Shown here: positions 27,762 through 36,620 of the stretch, piece by piece
Numbering within the stretch: the first letter of the stretch is position 1
Layout of the letters: each line of letters begins with the position of its first letter
Assembly: GCF_044761985.1 (NCBI RefSeq)
Contig: NZ_JBIWDK010000008.1
Coordinates: 159,593-223,592 of the forward strand
Length of the DNA stretch: 64,000 bases
Direction of reading: 5' to 3'
Source of the DNA: Peribacillus sp044761985
Lineage (GTDB): Bacteria; Bacillota; Bacilli; Bacillales; DSM-1321
Translations under genes and position numbers: made by a program
The notes under the pieces: generated by a model
Told to the model about the DNA's origin: nothing
The model's database searches: none
The model's input: the letters and a program-made list of their open reading frames with translations, nothing else

Positions 27762-27790
27762 TATGACTTTTTAGCTCAAATTGCAAACGT

Positions 27791-27816
27791 AAAAAAAGAT
27801 ACAAATAATGTATCTT
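27791..27816 (-). terminator. Terminator downstream of the nos-type operon
   Basis: AAGATACA pairs with TGTATCTT; on the minus strand the stem ends in a T7 run. About 175 bases after the nosF-like stop. Confidence 0.75.
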
Positions 27817-27991
27817 CAAATGGTTCTCTCCTTATCAAGCAGGAATTTTAACATTTCCTGTAATGGATGTATCAACTAAAGCAAGAACAAAGCATGGAAA
27901 AAGTGATGATAGGAATGGAGCCAACCGCACGATTGGCTAGGTGTAGCACACATTCTATTTGTTACAGTTAATCCGTGAAAGGCAAGGAATC

Positions 27992-28687
27992 CTATTGTCG
28001 GTGAAGCTTCAACAATTTCATTGTCGTCTCTTCTATTTTGTTGTCATTCTTGATTATCTGAATGACTTCCCCTTGTTTCATAAATAGTATAATATTGCCC
28101 GTCTCGGCTGCTACATCCATCATATGGGTAGAAAAAACAATGATTGTACCATTTTTTTTAATTTGATTAAGGATTTCAATGAACTGGTTTACCCAGTAGG
28201 GATCCAATCCATTTGTCGGCTCATCCAGTAGCAAAACATTCGGTTTGGCTAAAATGGATTGTCCGAATAATAAGCGCTGCCTCATGCCCTTAGACAAACT
28301 TTTCACTAGTTCACGTTTCTTATCAACAAGGCCTATCAAATCGATTACTTCATTAATCCTATCGCTTTTCACCTTCCGTAAAGATCCATAAAAACTAAGG
28401 AACTCTTCAACCGTCATCATTTCCTGGGCTTGGAAATCATCAGGCATGAACCCGATTTCGCTTAAATAGTTCTCGCGTTCATAGTTCATTACTCTTCCAT
28501 TAATAGAAGTTGTACCACTTGATGGATAAAGAATGCCCGCAATTATTTGCAATAATGTACTTTTGCCAGCACCATTTCCACCGCATAAGACGACACAAGT
28601 TCCCTCCGTTACTTCAAAAGAACATGGATATAATGCCGTCTTTTTCTTATAAACCTTCGAGACACCGTCCACTTTTAATCCTGTCAT
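27992..28687 (-). CDS. nosF: ABC transporter ATP-binding protein, NosF-like
   Basis: 231 residues: Walker A GGNGAGKST at 36-44 (GG in place of the usual GP), signature LSKGMRQRLL, Walker B VLLLDEP. NosF with NosD and NosY supports copper-site maturation in nitrous oxide reductase. The start at 28687 is preferred because GGAGGA lies seven bases upstream and it overlaps the permease stop as ATGA. Assignment rests on the nosD and nosL neighbours. Confidence 0.75.
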   Translation of the reverse strand: MTGLKVDGVSKVYKKKTALYPCSFEVTEGTCVVLCGGNGAGKSTLLQIIAGILYPSSGTTSINGRVMNYERENYLSEIGFMPDDFQAQEMMTVEEFLSFYGSLRKVKSDRINEVIDLIGLVDKKRELVKSLSKGMRQRLLFGQSILAKPNVLLLDEPTNGLDPYWVNQFIEILNQIKKNGTIIVFSTHMMDVAAETGNIILFMKQGEVIQIIKNDNKIEETTMKLLKLHRQ

Positions 28688-29496
28688 CGCCGTTTCCTCC
28701 ATTCCAGCATGAGCATCGAAAATAATAATGTCAGTGACAAAAATCCAATGACATATAATATATAGGTAATGATTCCGAAAGGAGAGTCCAAGAAAGTCAT
28801 AAGTGAATCATAGGCTTGACCAAAAACTGCCCCTGCATCAAGTGACAGAACAAAGGACACCCGAATGATTTCAGCGGGATTGGCAAATAAGAAGAATTTC
28901 ATCATGGGGGCAATCCAAGGATAAGGGAGCACACCTAAGATACCAATCAATGCAGTCGGCCAAATCATGATTAGAAAAAACCAGATAATGACGGAAATTG
29001 ATAACGCCTGCCACCTTGTCGATACGATACACCCTATGGTTATGCCAAGGATGAGAAAGAAAAAAATAAGAGTAATAGAGAAAAAGTAAATAGATAAAAG
29101 CCAATCACCGGAAAAAATGCTCCCACTCACTAGCCCTATTGCCAAGCTAATCCCATAACTGAACGTAAATACGATCACTTGAGCCGTGAATTGACCACCT
29201 ATTTTCCCCACTATGTATGACAATGTAAATAACGGATAGGTATTCAACAACCGCCATTGTCCATTCTCCATCTCATTGGCGATTGCAAAGGAACCAATGA
29301 TTAACATGAAAAGTGGAATGATATATAATGCGACATTGACTATAGTACCAGTCGTATTGGTATAACCAGTTAAGGAGGGGGAGCTGCTTTGTAATAAAAA
29401 TAAGAGAGACAATACAGCGACCCACAAGCCAAGAAAAGAATAATACGATCGCTGTCGAACTGTCATGCGCAGTTCAGATAACCAAATATTCCACAT
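28684..29496 (-). CDS. nosY: ABC-2 family permease, NosY-like
   Basis: 270 residues with six predicted membrane segments, matching NosY. It starts as MWNIWLSELRMTVRQRS with AGAGGA at a suitable distance; two upstream in-frame ATGs are poorly spaced. It overlaps nosF by four bases. A weak hairpin separates it from nosL. Confidence 0.75.
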   Translation of the reverse strand: MWNIWLSELRMTVRQRSYYSFLGLWVAVLSLLFLLQSSSPSLTGYTNTTGTIVNVALYIIPLFMLIIGSFAIANEMENGQWRLLNTYPLFTLSYIVGKIGGQFTAQVIVFTFSYGISLAIGLVSGSIFSGDWLLSIYFFSITLIFFFLILGITIGCIVSTRWQALSISVIIWFFLIMIWPTALIGILGVLPYPWIAPMMKFFLFANPAEIIRVSFVLSLDAGAVFGQAYDSLMTFLDSPFGIITYILYVIGFLSLTLLFSMLMLEWRKRR

Positions 29497-29574
29497 CTTC
29501 ATTCCTCTTTTCGAACATTCTTCGGCCATCTCACAAATTATCTCAAAATAGAACGATCAGAAACCCGATAAAGT

Positions 29575-29606
29575 AAAAGGAGCCGCCCGAAAACGGAGCG
29601 GACCCC
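29575..29606 (-). terminator. Weak GC-rich hairpin between nosL and nosY
   Basis: GGAGCCGCCCG can pair imperfectly with CGGAGCGGACC; on the minus strand TTTTA follows. It may reduce transcription into nosYF. Confidence 0.4.
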
Positions 29607-29626
29607 TATTCTCTTAATGAAAATCA

Positions 29627-30154
29627 TCACATATGACTATCCTCTTCACCGTCAGAATGTGAATGTTTCTTCATTTTTTGTTTCTTCATCATTTCATGGT
29701 TTTGCTCCCAACCATAGTCAGCTAAATCGTTTGCAGACATTAGCTGACTGCCTTCATTTTCAGTGGCAAACTCTTCAGCTGAAGCTTTATCTTTAAACGA
29801 TACTACATTATAGGCCATTGGTGTTTTAACCGATGGATTGTATACATACGTTGCATCTTTTCCTAAAATCCATTCTTTATCGTTGTAGTCACGGACAAAT
29901 TGAGCATCCATTTGTTTGTTTTCATTAGCATGAATCCAATCATACATACAGCCTATATCATCAAAAACCATGGATTTACCATTTTCTAAAATAATTTGGG
30001 TAGCATGTTGATCGTTAACAACGGCCATATTACATGTTTCACAAGTGTCCGTCGCTTCATTAATGGCAACAGGTTTTACCTCATCATTTCCACATGCTGT
30101 AATACTCATCATGATTCCTACCAACGCAAGGAAACTAAATAGTTTTTTCTTCAT
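29627..30154 (-). CDS. nosL: NosL-like copper-binding lipoprotein
   Basis: 175 residues. Signal peptide ends SITAC with Cys21 as the lipidated residue. C38-ETC41-NM43 is the NosL copper(I) motif, followed by the conserved FDDIGCMYDWI. His/Lys/Met-rich C-terminal tail (MMKKQKMKKHSHS). NosL delivers Cu(I) to nitrous oxide reductase in known systems. It overlaps nosD by four bases. Confidence 0.88.
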   Translation of the reverse strand: MKKKLFSFLALVGIMMSITACGNDEVKPVAINEATDTCETCNMAVVNDQHATQIILENGKSMVFDDIGCMYDWIHANENKQMDAQFVRDYNDKEWILGKDATYVYNPSVKTPMAYNVVSFKDKASAEEFATENEGSQLMSANDLADYGWEQNHEMMKKQKMKKHSHSDGEEDSHM

Positions 30155-31425
30155 CGTCTTTTCCTCCCAAATATAAATAAACTACAACTGGCTACTATCA
30201 TCACTGCACTCATACACCATAAAATCAAACGAGATGATTGTTCTTTTTCTACTTCCATGGTCATGTCCATAAGAGGGGCTGAATCTATTAACAACTGTTC
30301 ATATGGACTTTTCAACATATTTTGTAACATGATAATTCCTGGTGCTTGAAAAAACAGTTGATATTCCGGAACATCCGCCGTTAAGGTAAGAAAATATGGG
30401 TCGGCTGTATAGACAATATCGCTCTCGCCATTTCCGTTTACATCAACTTTGCTAGCAGCGTCCCAATAATTACCGTTCAATTGATTCTTTGAGCTTTCTA
30501 TTGCCTGGGCATCGTTGACGTTTCCAACGAATGTATTATTTACTGCGTTGTTTCCATTCGATTTTAAAAACTGTACTCCAGTAAAATTGTCCATGATCTT
30601 ATTGAATTCCAATCGGTTGTTCTCAGCTTTTTCGATAAAAATGCCTACTCGATTGGAAATGAACTCATTTCCGGTCACCTCAGTATCAGAAGCCAAGTAT
30701 AGTAACAGTCCTTGAGCATTCACACTATTATTATTAGAAGAAAATTGATTATTATGAACGACTGTGCGTTTTGATTCCATTAACTCCGTGCCTGTTGTAT
30801 TTAATCTAGATACATTTTCTTCAAGTATATTATCGTCGGAGAACATGAGATGCATACCATAACGGGATTTCTGGATGTTATTCCCACGTAAGGTGTTCTC
30901 GTTGCTTTGCTCTAAATAAATTCCGTCAGAAACATTCGTGATCTTAAGGTTCTTAAACTTATTTCGGTTTGATTTCCATAAATCGATTCCATTCCCTCGA
31001 TTTATGCCCATAATCTCGCTGTCTTGGATTGTCACGTCATTTGCATTGTCGAGCCTAATCCCTAAATGCCTCGTCTCAATGTTTAGTTTTTCCAGATTAT
31101 GATGAGACCCCGTAACATAAATAGCTGTGTCTTCTTTATCACTCCCACAATGTTCCACCATCATATTTTTTAGAGTAACACCCTTGTTGAGAATGGTAAC
31201 TACCGGTTTATCCTCACAAGAGCGAAGAAGGACTTTACCTGTTCCTTCTAGGGTTACTGGCTTGGAGATTATTACTGTCTCCTCATACTCTCCCTCCTCT
31301 ATTTTAATCGTGGCACCGTTTGGAGCTTCAACAATTTTAGATTGTAAAGTGCCTGTGGCTTCTGATACAGCTGGCAAGCAAAATGATAATAAGAGGAGAA
31401 ACAAGATATAATACATTATTTTCAC
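30151..31425 (-). CDS. nosD: NosD-like periplasmic/surface copper-processing protein
   Basis: 424 residues: signal peptide, parallel beta-helix of right-handed repeats (many N-x-[IVL] turns, ~95-330), and a C-terminal membrane anchor ending GRKRR. GTG at 31425 has GAGGAG nine bases upstream; the longer frame from 31458 does not. NosD works with NosF and NosY on the sulfur/copper centre of NosZ. The order here is nosD-nosL-nosY-nosF and no nosZ is in the window. Confidence 0.86.
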   Translation of the reverse strand: MKIMYYILFLLLLSFCLPAVSEATGTLQSKIVEAPNGATIKIEEGEYEETVIISKPVTLEGTGKVLLRSCEDKPVVTILNKGVTLKNMMVEHCGSDKEDTAIYVTGSHHNLEKLNIETRHLGIRLDNANDVTIQDSEIMGINRGNGIDLWKSNRNKFKNLKITNVSDGIYLEQSNENTLRGNNIQKSRYGMHLMFSDDNILEENVSRLNTTGTELMESKRTVVHNNQFSSNNNSVNAQGLLLYLASDTEVTGNEFISNRVGIFIEKAENNRLEFNKIMDNFTGVQFLKSNGNNAVNNTFVGNVNDAQAIESSKNQLNGNYWDAASKVDVNGNGESDIVYTADPYFLTLTADVPEYQLFFQAPGIIMLQNMLKSPYEQLLIDSAPLMDMTMEVEKEQSSRLILWCMSAVMIVASCSLFIFGRKRR

Positions 31426-31543
31426 TTCTTTAGTCTCCTCGCTTTCGAATGGATTCACACTTTAGTCTAGCTAATAAATGTATAAATTTAATGAGGATAC
31501 CAACCATGCTCATGGTGTACAGACAACATTTCCTTGAAGTGTA

Positions 31544-31558
31544 AATGTTCATAACATT
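31544..31558 (-). promoter_or_regulatory. Inverted repeat upstream of nosD
   Basis: AATGTTCATAACATT is a perfect 6-3-6 inverted repeat about 120 bases upstream of the nosD start. The cognate regulator is unknown. Confidence 0.35.
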
Positions 31559-31590
31559 AGTATAGACAGAATGAAAAGATTAAATAATAT

Positions 31591-31900
31591 GATGATCATT
31601 CTATTGAAAGAGAAGGCAAGAGAAGGAATTCGAGGAATCTTAGAAGAATTGAAGACTTTCTTATTATAGGAGAAGGGAAAAATGGAGAAGAAGCGATTAA
31701 ACGTACCGAAGAATTAATGCCTGATATGATCCAAATGGATATTTAAATACCTGTAATGGATGGACTAAAAGCGACTAAAATTCAAACCATATGTGAAAAT
31801 TGTAATGATTACGGTTTTAGAGGATATCATAAATTTATTTGATGCGTTAAAAAAAGGAGAGGAGTTTATGAGAAGTATAAACGAGTGGATATTGGTAATG
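31591..31900 (+). pseudogene. Decayed NarL-type response regulator (receiver domain)
   Basis: Three consecutive frames together spell a receiver domain. Frame one gives EGIRGILEEL up to a stop; a second gives IIGEGKNGEEAIKR, then the phosphoacceptor region PDMIQMDI followed by a TAA (31744-31746) and IPVMDGLKATKI; a third gives VKIVMITVLEDIINLFDALKKG. At least two frameshifts and one stop are present and the DNA-binding domain is missing. Homologues often control respiration genes, which would fit the neighbouring nos genes. Confidence 0.65.
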
Positions 31901-31946
31901 ACAGAAATGAAATTTACAAGGTATTCATCGATCATTCCTCCAACTA

Positions 31947-31972
31947 AAGCAGCTTGAAAGGACAAGCTGCTT
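31947..31972 (-). terminator. Terminator at the 3' end of the acetyltransferase gene
   Basis: AAGCAGCTTG (31947-31956) pairs with CAAGCTGCTT (31963-31972); the stop codon lies in the stem and TTTAGTT follows on the minus strand. Confidence 0.7.
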
Positions 31973-32558
31973 AAATGTTATTTTCCGTTTTGGGCTGATG
32001 AAGCGGGGAGAACTCCTCTTGTAGTATGGAGTACATGTTAAGATCTTGATGTTTTCCTTTTGCGAAGATGCCTTTTCTCAAGGTTCCTTCAAATGACATA
32101 CCTATTTTCTCCATCACCCGTGCGGATCCTGTATTCTCCACGAAACATCTTGCTTGAATTCGAACGACATTCATCCGGTTAAAGCCAAAGGCAATCACTT
32201 CATTGGCAGCTTCTGTCATGATTCCCTTTCCCCAATAATCTTGAGAAAGTACATAACCGATTTCGGCCACACGATGCCCGACCAGCCACGAGACAAAATC
32301 AATGGTTCCGATGATCTTCCTAGTCTCTTTATACTGGATTCCCCACGGAGCGACATGCTTATTCTCATATTGTGCCATGGCAAAGTCAATAAAATCTCTA
32401 GTATCAGCCAGTGTCTTATGGTTATCCCACGTGACGTATTTTGTCACTTCTTCATCAGAACCGTAAACATGAATATCTTCAGCATCTTCCCACGTTATTT
32501 TCCTCAGGATTAGTCGTTCCGTTTCTAAAGTAGGGAAATTTTCGAATGGATTCTCCAT
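31971..32558 (-). CDS. GNAT acetyltransferase, RimJ/RimL type
   Basis: 195 residues with ETERLILR at the N-terminus, the acetyl-CoA loop region DYWGKGIMTEA (Q/R-x-x-G-x-G/A variant) and NTGSARVMEKIG. Ribosome site AGAGGTGAT fixes the start at 32558; the upstream extension has none. The substrate (N-terminal or small-molecule amine) cannot be told. Confidence 0.85.
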   Translation of the reverse strand: MENPFENFPTLETERLILRKITWEDAEDIHVYGSDEEVTKYVTWDNHKTLADTRDFIDFAMAQYENKHVAPWGIQYKETRKIIGTIDFVSWLVGHRVAEIGYVLSQDYWGKGIMTEAANEVIAFGFNRMNVVRIQARCFVENTGSARVMEKIGMSFEGTLRKGIFAKGKHQDLNMYSILQEEFSPLHQPKTENNI

Positions 32559-32687
32559 TTTATCACCTCTTTTTCTGTTAGTTATTACCATTGTATAGAA
32601 AATTCCAAAAAGATACAGAAAAAATAGCATTCAATGAAAGAATGCTACTTTACCATTGCTATTGCTATGAAATATTTCGTTCAAAAT

Positions 32688-33344
32688 CTAAAACTTCTTA
32701 GGAAATTGCTTGATAATCCCTTTGGTTAAAACATCCGCCAATATAATAATATGGTCTTCTCCTTTATCAAAAGCAACAATTTCAGCGTCTGTGTCCTTTT
32801 TAAGTCGGGCACTCACTTGGTCTGTCAACAATTGCAGATGCATATATAACAGTTCCTTTAATTCTTCATTGCTCCAATTTGGATTGGCTTTGCTGAGAAA
32901 GAGGGCGATATCATCAGCGTTTTTATACCATTCCGTATTGTATTTCTTGAAGTTATTTTGGTTTCCGCTTTTTGCTGCCTCCACCACTTTTCCTGCTATA
33001 AGGATATGTTCCCTTAGCAGTTGGGCCAGCTTGTTACTGGCTTCCTCCCCATAATAGGGCTTAATGGCATTCCCGATATCATCCTGGTTTTGTAATAACC
33101 TTGCTAATACTTGTTCTTGGTCATCCAGGTCTGAGATGGCACTGACAATATAGCTTTTTGTCCAGATGATATGATCAATCCAAAGTTTCCGTAAAGCACT
33201 TTGTAGTTGAACCGACGTTTCTTCCATACATTGCCTCGAAGGATTTGCTTTACCTTTGGCTTCCGTATGTAGAGGAAAGAAAACTAAGGCGAATGACATA
33301 ATCAATAACGTTACCTTCATGAACAGGTTTTTAATAAAAAACAT
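32688..33344 (-). CDS. Secreted helical protein of unknown function
   Basis: 218 residues with a signal peptide ending near TEA-K. The mature part is nearly all alpha-helical, with LRKLWIDHIIWTKSYIVSAI and LLQNQDDIGNAIKPYYG segments. Similar proteins occur widely in bacilli and clostridia under inconsistent names, so no function is claimed. It has a poor ribosome site at the first ATG; a start at an internal Met (residue 9) is possible. Stands alone. Confidence 0.7.
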   Translation of the reverse strand: MFFIKNLFMKVTLLIMSFALVFFPLHTEAKGKANPSRQCMEETSVQLQSALRKLWIDHIIWTKSYIVSAISDLDDQEQVLARLLQNQDDIGNAIKPYYGEEASNKLAQLLREHILIAGKVVEAAKSGNQNNFKKYNTEWYKNADDIALFLSKANPNWSNEELKELLYMHLQLLTDQVSARLKKDTDAEIVAFDKGEDHIIILADVLTKGIIKQFPKKF

Positions 33345-33493
33345 CTCCTTTATTTAAGATGAAATACTGGCTTATTATTTGATGTAGTTCCAGTTTTTAC
33401 TCCTAAGTCACCTGAAACTTATCCCATTCAATCAGTGATAAAGAGAAGGAAATCCCCCTTTAATAGAGAAATACATACAAAGGGGATGGTGAG

Positions 33494-34006
33494 ATGTCAA
33501 ACGATATTTCTTCTGAATATATTAGGGTGTTTAAATGGCGGTTTAAGGATATGAAATATACAGCGGATAAGGCGATGGAACAGCTTGATGAGGAGATGCT
33601 TTTTTGGTCACCGAATGAGCAATCCAATAGTATCGCCATCATCGTGAAGCATATGAGCGGGAATATGGTTTCACGGTGGACGGACTTTTTATATACAGAT
33701 GGGGAGAAACAGTCCAGGGACCGAGATGCGGAATTCGAGCCTGCCATTACCAGTCGAAAAGAGTTAATCGAGGTTTGGGAAAAGGGATGGAATGTCCTTC
33801 ATTATTCCTTGCATGCCATCAAGAAGGAACATCTGCTTCGAGACATATTCATTAGAAAAGAACCCCATACCTTGATTGAGGCCCTTGAGCGACAACTGTA
33901 TCACTATTCCTACCATATCGGCCAGATCGTCTATATAGCCAAGCTGCAAAAGGGGGATGCCTGGAAAAGTTTGACCATCCCAAAACGAGTAAAAGGAGAG
34001 TTTTAA
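33494..34006 (+). CDS. DinB-superfamily protein (DUF1572)
   Basis: 170 residues, a four-helix DinB-like fold. Likely metal ligands are the His in IVKHMSGN and the His pair around YSYHIGQI. Many relatives are thiol-dependent metal enzymes; this one is uncharacterised. GGGGATGGTGAG precedes ATG. It overlaps the next gene by one base. Confidence 0.8.
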   Translation: MSNDISSEYIRVFKWRFKDMKYTADKAMEQLDEEMLFWSPNEQSNSIAIIVKHMSGNMVSRWTDFLYTDGEKQSRDRDAEFEPAITSRKELIEVWEKGWNVLHYSLHAIKKEHLLRDIFIRKEPHTLIEALERQLYHYSYHIGQIVYIAKLQKGDAWKSLTIPKRVKGEF

Positions 34007-34410
34007 TGAAATTTCAATCAAAGAAAGATTGGTGGACTTACCCTGTCTTCTTAGGGATAATCATCGCAGTCTTCATCCCGCTATTCACGGATCAAGACCT
34101 GACAAGTCTATATATAGGCGTGCCGGTAGCCGGTTTGATTCTTTGGATATGGTTTACGACCTATTATGTGATAGAGAGAAATAGTTTGGTCGTTCGGTCG
34201 GCATTCATTCATAAAATCATCCCGGTCTATGAAATCAGATCGATAAGAAGAACCTTTAATCCATTATCTTCGCCAGCGCTTTCACTCGACCGGTTGGAAA
34301 TCCTATATGGGAATGGCAAAACGGTGCTTATTTCCCCGGAAAATCGTGAAAAGTTCCTTGAGGAATTAAAGAAATTGAATCCCTCGATTGTCATTGTCCT
34401 GAAGAAATAA
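34006..34410 (+). CDS. Membrane-anchored bacterial PH-domain protein
   Basis: 134 residues: two N-terminal membrane segments (~12-28, 36-50) and a compact bacterial PH-like domain (YYVIERNSLVVRSAF to the C-terminus). Starts on the last base of the preceding stop (TAATG), so translation is coupled with the DinB gene. Function unknown. Confidence 0.75.
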   Translation: MKFQSKKDWWTYPVFLGIIIAVFIPLFTDQDLTSLYIGVPVAGLILWIWFTTYYVIERNSLVVRSAFIHKIIPVYEIRSIRRTFNPLSSPALSLDRLEILYGNGKTVLISPENREKFLEELKKLNPSIVIVLKK

Positions 34411-34448
34411 AGGTCTTAAGGAATGAAAAATATGTGGGAGGCGAGAAA

Positions 34449-34785
34449 ATGAAATTAGCTTTTTTATGTCATCCAGTCAAATATTTAAAAGGTTCATCCC
34501 GTTACTATCGGGAAGTGTTGGGATTTGAAGAAGCTTGGCAGGAAGGGGACCATACGGTTGCGTTAAAGCTTCCGGATAGTGATGTGCAGTTAATGCTTGG
34601 AAGATGATGAGGAAGGATTCTCGGCCGGTGGCGTTTTTATCGTGGATAGTGTAGACCGGTTTTACCATGAAAACAGCACATTGGATTTTGTGAAGGAACC
34701 ATGTGATATTCCACCAGGTAGATACGCCATCTTTCAAGATCGCTCGGGAAACCTAATCCGCATCATCGATAAAACGAAGAGTTGA
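34449..34785 (+). pseudogene. VOC/glyoxalase-family gene with a one-base frameshift
   Basis: ATG 34449 has GGGAGG upstream and opens a VOC domain (FLCHPVKYLKGSSRYYREVLGF). At about 34596-34600 the frame runs into TGA; deleting one G in CTTGGAAG restores LMLEDDEEGF and continues to a stop at 34785 (about 112 residues in all), with the usual FQDRSGNLIRI end. Either a genuine frameshift or a base-calling error. It lies directly upstream of a second, intact VOC gene. Confidence 0.75.
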
Positions 34786-34832
34786 AGGGGAAGACACCCT
34801 TTTTATCCGACATAGCAGAGGAGAGCCAACCC

Positions 34833-35294
34833 ATGATCAAAGGCCTGTATGAAGCACATTTACCTGTATCAAATCTTGCTCGATCCATCGAATTCTATGA
34901 ACAACTGGAGTTAGAACTAGCCTATCAAAATGATACCTTAGCTTTCTTTTGGATTGAGAAGGGGCGTAGTTGGTTAGGGTTGTGGGAAACGGATAAAGTG
35001 CAAACCCCTTACCACCCTTCTCTGAGGCATGTTGCCTTACATGTGGACAAAAAAGATATTGAACATGCGAAAGAATGGCTGGGAGATAAGGGAATTCAGA
35101 TAAAAACAGCTTTCGACTTTCCACCTGATAGGCAGCCGCTTATTCTACCTAATAACCCTCATGCCCACGCAGCCATCTATTTTCAAGATCCCGATGGTAA
35201 CTCCCTTGAATTGATCACCCCTTTAAGATTGGATGTCGAAGAAGACTTTACCATGATGTCCCTGGAGGAATGGAGTAAAAGACGTAGGGTTTAA
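34833..35294 (+). CDS. VOC (vicinal oxygen chelate) family protein
   Basis: 153 residues with two paired beta-alpha-beta-beta-beta modules: EAHLPVSNLARSIEFYEQL, LRHVALHVD, and YFQDPDGNSLELITPL. Metal ligands are probably His in EAHLPV, His in LRHVA and Glu in LELI. The start is ATG 34833 with GAGGAGA eight bases upstream. Relatives include fosfomycin-thiol transferases and dioxygenases, but no specific motif decides between them. Confidence 0.82.
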   Translation: MIKGLYEAHLPVSNLARSIEFYEQLELELAYQNDTLAFFWIEKGRSWLGLWETDKVQTPYHPSLRHVALHVDKKDIEHAKEWLGDKGIQIKTAFDFPPDRQPLILPNNPHAHAAIYFQDPDGNSLELITPLRLDVEEDFTMMSLEEWSKRRRV

Positions 35295-35311
35295 TAAATG
35301 GGAGGCAGATG

Positions 35312-35552
35312 AAATGAATTGATTACATATAGGTATTGTGAAATCTTCCTATTCGATAACACGTTTTTCTATAGAGTAGGCTATAAATTAGATAGTGAAG
35401 GGGCGGATCGAATCTTATAGTTAATCCCCATTTCTCATATGATTATATAGCGTGATTTCCTTCAAATGCACTTAGACGGACTTCTGAATATCCATCAACT
35501 GAAACATTTTCTAACCTATAATCTTAAATTAAAATTCGAATTTCCTTTGTAG
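35312..35552 (+). pseudogene. Possible decayed third VOC-family gene
   Basis: A ribosome-site-like GGGAGG is followed by short broken frames. FYRVGYKLDSEGADRIL and MHLDGLLNIHQLKHF are VOC-like, but several stops and frame changes separate them. The case rests on weak similarity and position after two VOC genes. Confidence 0.35.
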
Positions 35553-35637
35553 ATTCACAAAAAGTCATTCAATATGCTGACTATAATTTTTTACGATTAA
35601 ATACGAATGATTCTTATTCCACCTAAAAAGAGATAAA

Positions 35638-35683
35638 AGAGCCACACCTATTAAATATATCTAATAGATATGGCTCTTTTTTA
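35638..35683. terminator. Terminator near the SH3 gene
   Basis: A stem of AGAGCCA..CTATTA with TAATAG..TGGCTCT, followed by T6 on the plus strand and an A-rich stretch on the left, so it can act in both directions. Confidence 0.75.
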
Positions 35684-35704
35684 AGTTTTTAAGGTATTAC
35701 TTAA

Positions 35705-36214
35705 TTAACCGTGATACCAGCCTGTTTTACAGTTAATATATACAAGTTGATGCCAATCACCTTTTCCATCGAATTGTATATACATATCATAATAACCTAG
35801 ATCACTTTTTTCTAGTTTGGTTTTATCTTTTTTGCCAACATAATTTTTCTTAATCTCGTTAATTGTTTTTGTTTTTACTCCTGGTGACCATTTATATGGA
35901 TCAGCAAAGTGGAGTTCGTGTGTTTTTACATAGCCGTATTTACCTTTGTATTTGATTTTTGACCAGCCATATTGTTCAGAAGAGGACAAGTTATCCTGAT
36001 CCTTACCGATAGGTACGCCACCATATACTTTTACGATTGTCCCAACCTTAATTTTCCCCAATGTTTTATACGATGTTCCTGCTGAAGATTTTACAGAAAG
36101 GACTGTTGCTGCATAGGCTTTGTCATAGCTTGTGGTTTTAGCTTCGGTTGAATTGAATGATAAACATAATGTTAGTAAACAAACACTTGCAAAAATCGAG
36201 ATAATTTTTTTCAT
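35705..36214 (-). CDS. Secreted single-SH3-domain protein
   Basis: 169 residues: signal peptide ending near TEA-K, one bacterial SH3 domain (~30-100: AATVLSVKSSAG to GKYGYVKTHEL), and a C-terminal ~65-residue unknown segment with a GWYHG end. Probably binds wall or surface ligand. TAGGAG precedes the ATG. Relation to the long SH3 protein at 4.9 kb is only at the domain level. Confidence 0.75.
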   Translation of the reverse strand: MKKIISIFASVCLLTLCLSFNSTEAKTTSYDKAYAATVLSVKSSAGTSYKTLGKIKVGTIVKVYGGVPIGKDQDNLSSSEQYGWSKIKYKGKYGYVKTHELHFADPYKWSPGVKTKTINEIKKNYVGKKDKTKLEKSDLGYYDMYIQFDGKGDWHQLVYINCKTGWYHG

Positions 36215-36620
36215 TCTAACAACACTCCTAATCAGTTACATAGATTTATTTTATAGAATTTTTTTCCTTTTTTATCATATCATGCGTAGTTATATAATAC
36301 TATGTTTTCAAAAATGGTTTTGAATAAGTAGTAATCTTAAAAAAGAACTTGGGGAATTTTCACCAAGCTCGGTTATTTAACTATCATTTTTTTTACTGTT
36401 CCTTGGAGAAACAAAGAAGGCGAAAGGCATCCGTAAAATAGAAATGAGAATGATTTAGGACCTTCAAACGTTCTTTCTTTATTAAATACTTGTAGCAACA
36501 TTCTTTTAGAACATAGCCTAAAATAAAGAAGTACTTATAAACTAGATGGAAAATAAGTGGATATTATGATACGTTTATACTGGTGACTTATAGGTCAATT
36601 CAAAAAAAGGTAGGTATATT
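36215..36620. other. Intergenic region with an orphan hairpin
   Basis: About 400 AT-rich bases. A leftward terminator-like hairpin (GAGCTTGG with CCAAGTTC, followed by T6 on the minus strand) lies at about 36346-36373 with no gene feeding it. Otherwise nothing recognisable. Confidence 0.45.

Noticed and set aside
27840..27990. Possible small gene or RNA between arsR and nosF
   Set aside because: Only a short stem (GGAGCCAACC with GGTTGG-like pairing) and no ribosome site or conserved pattern.
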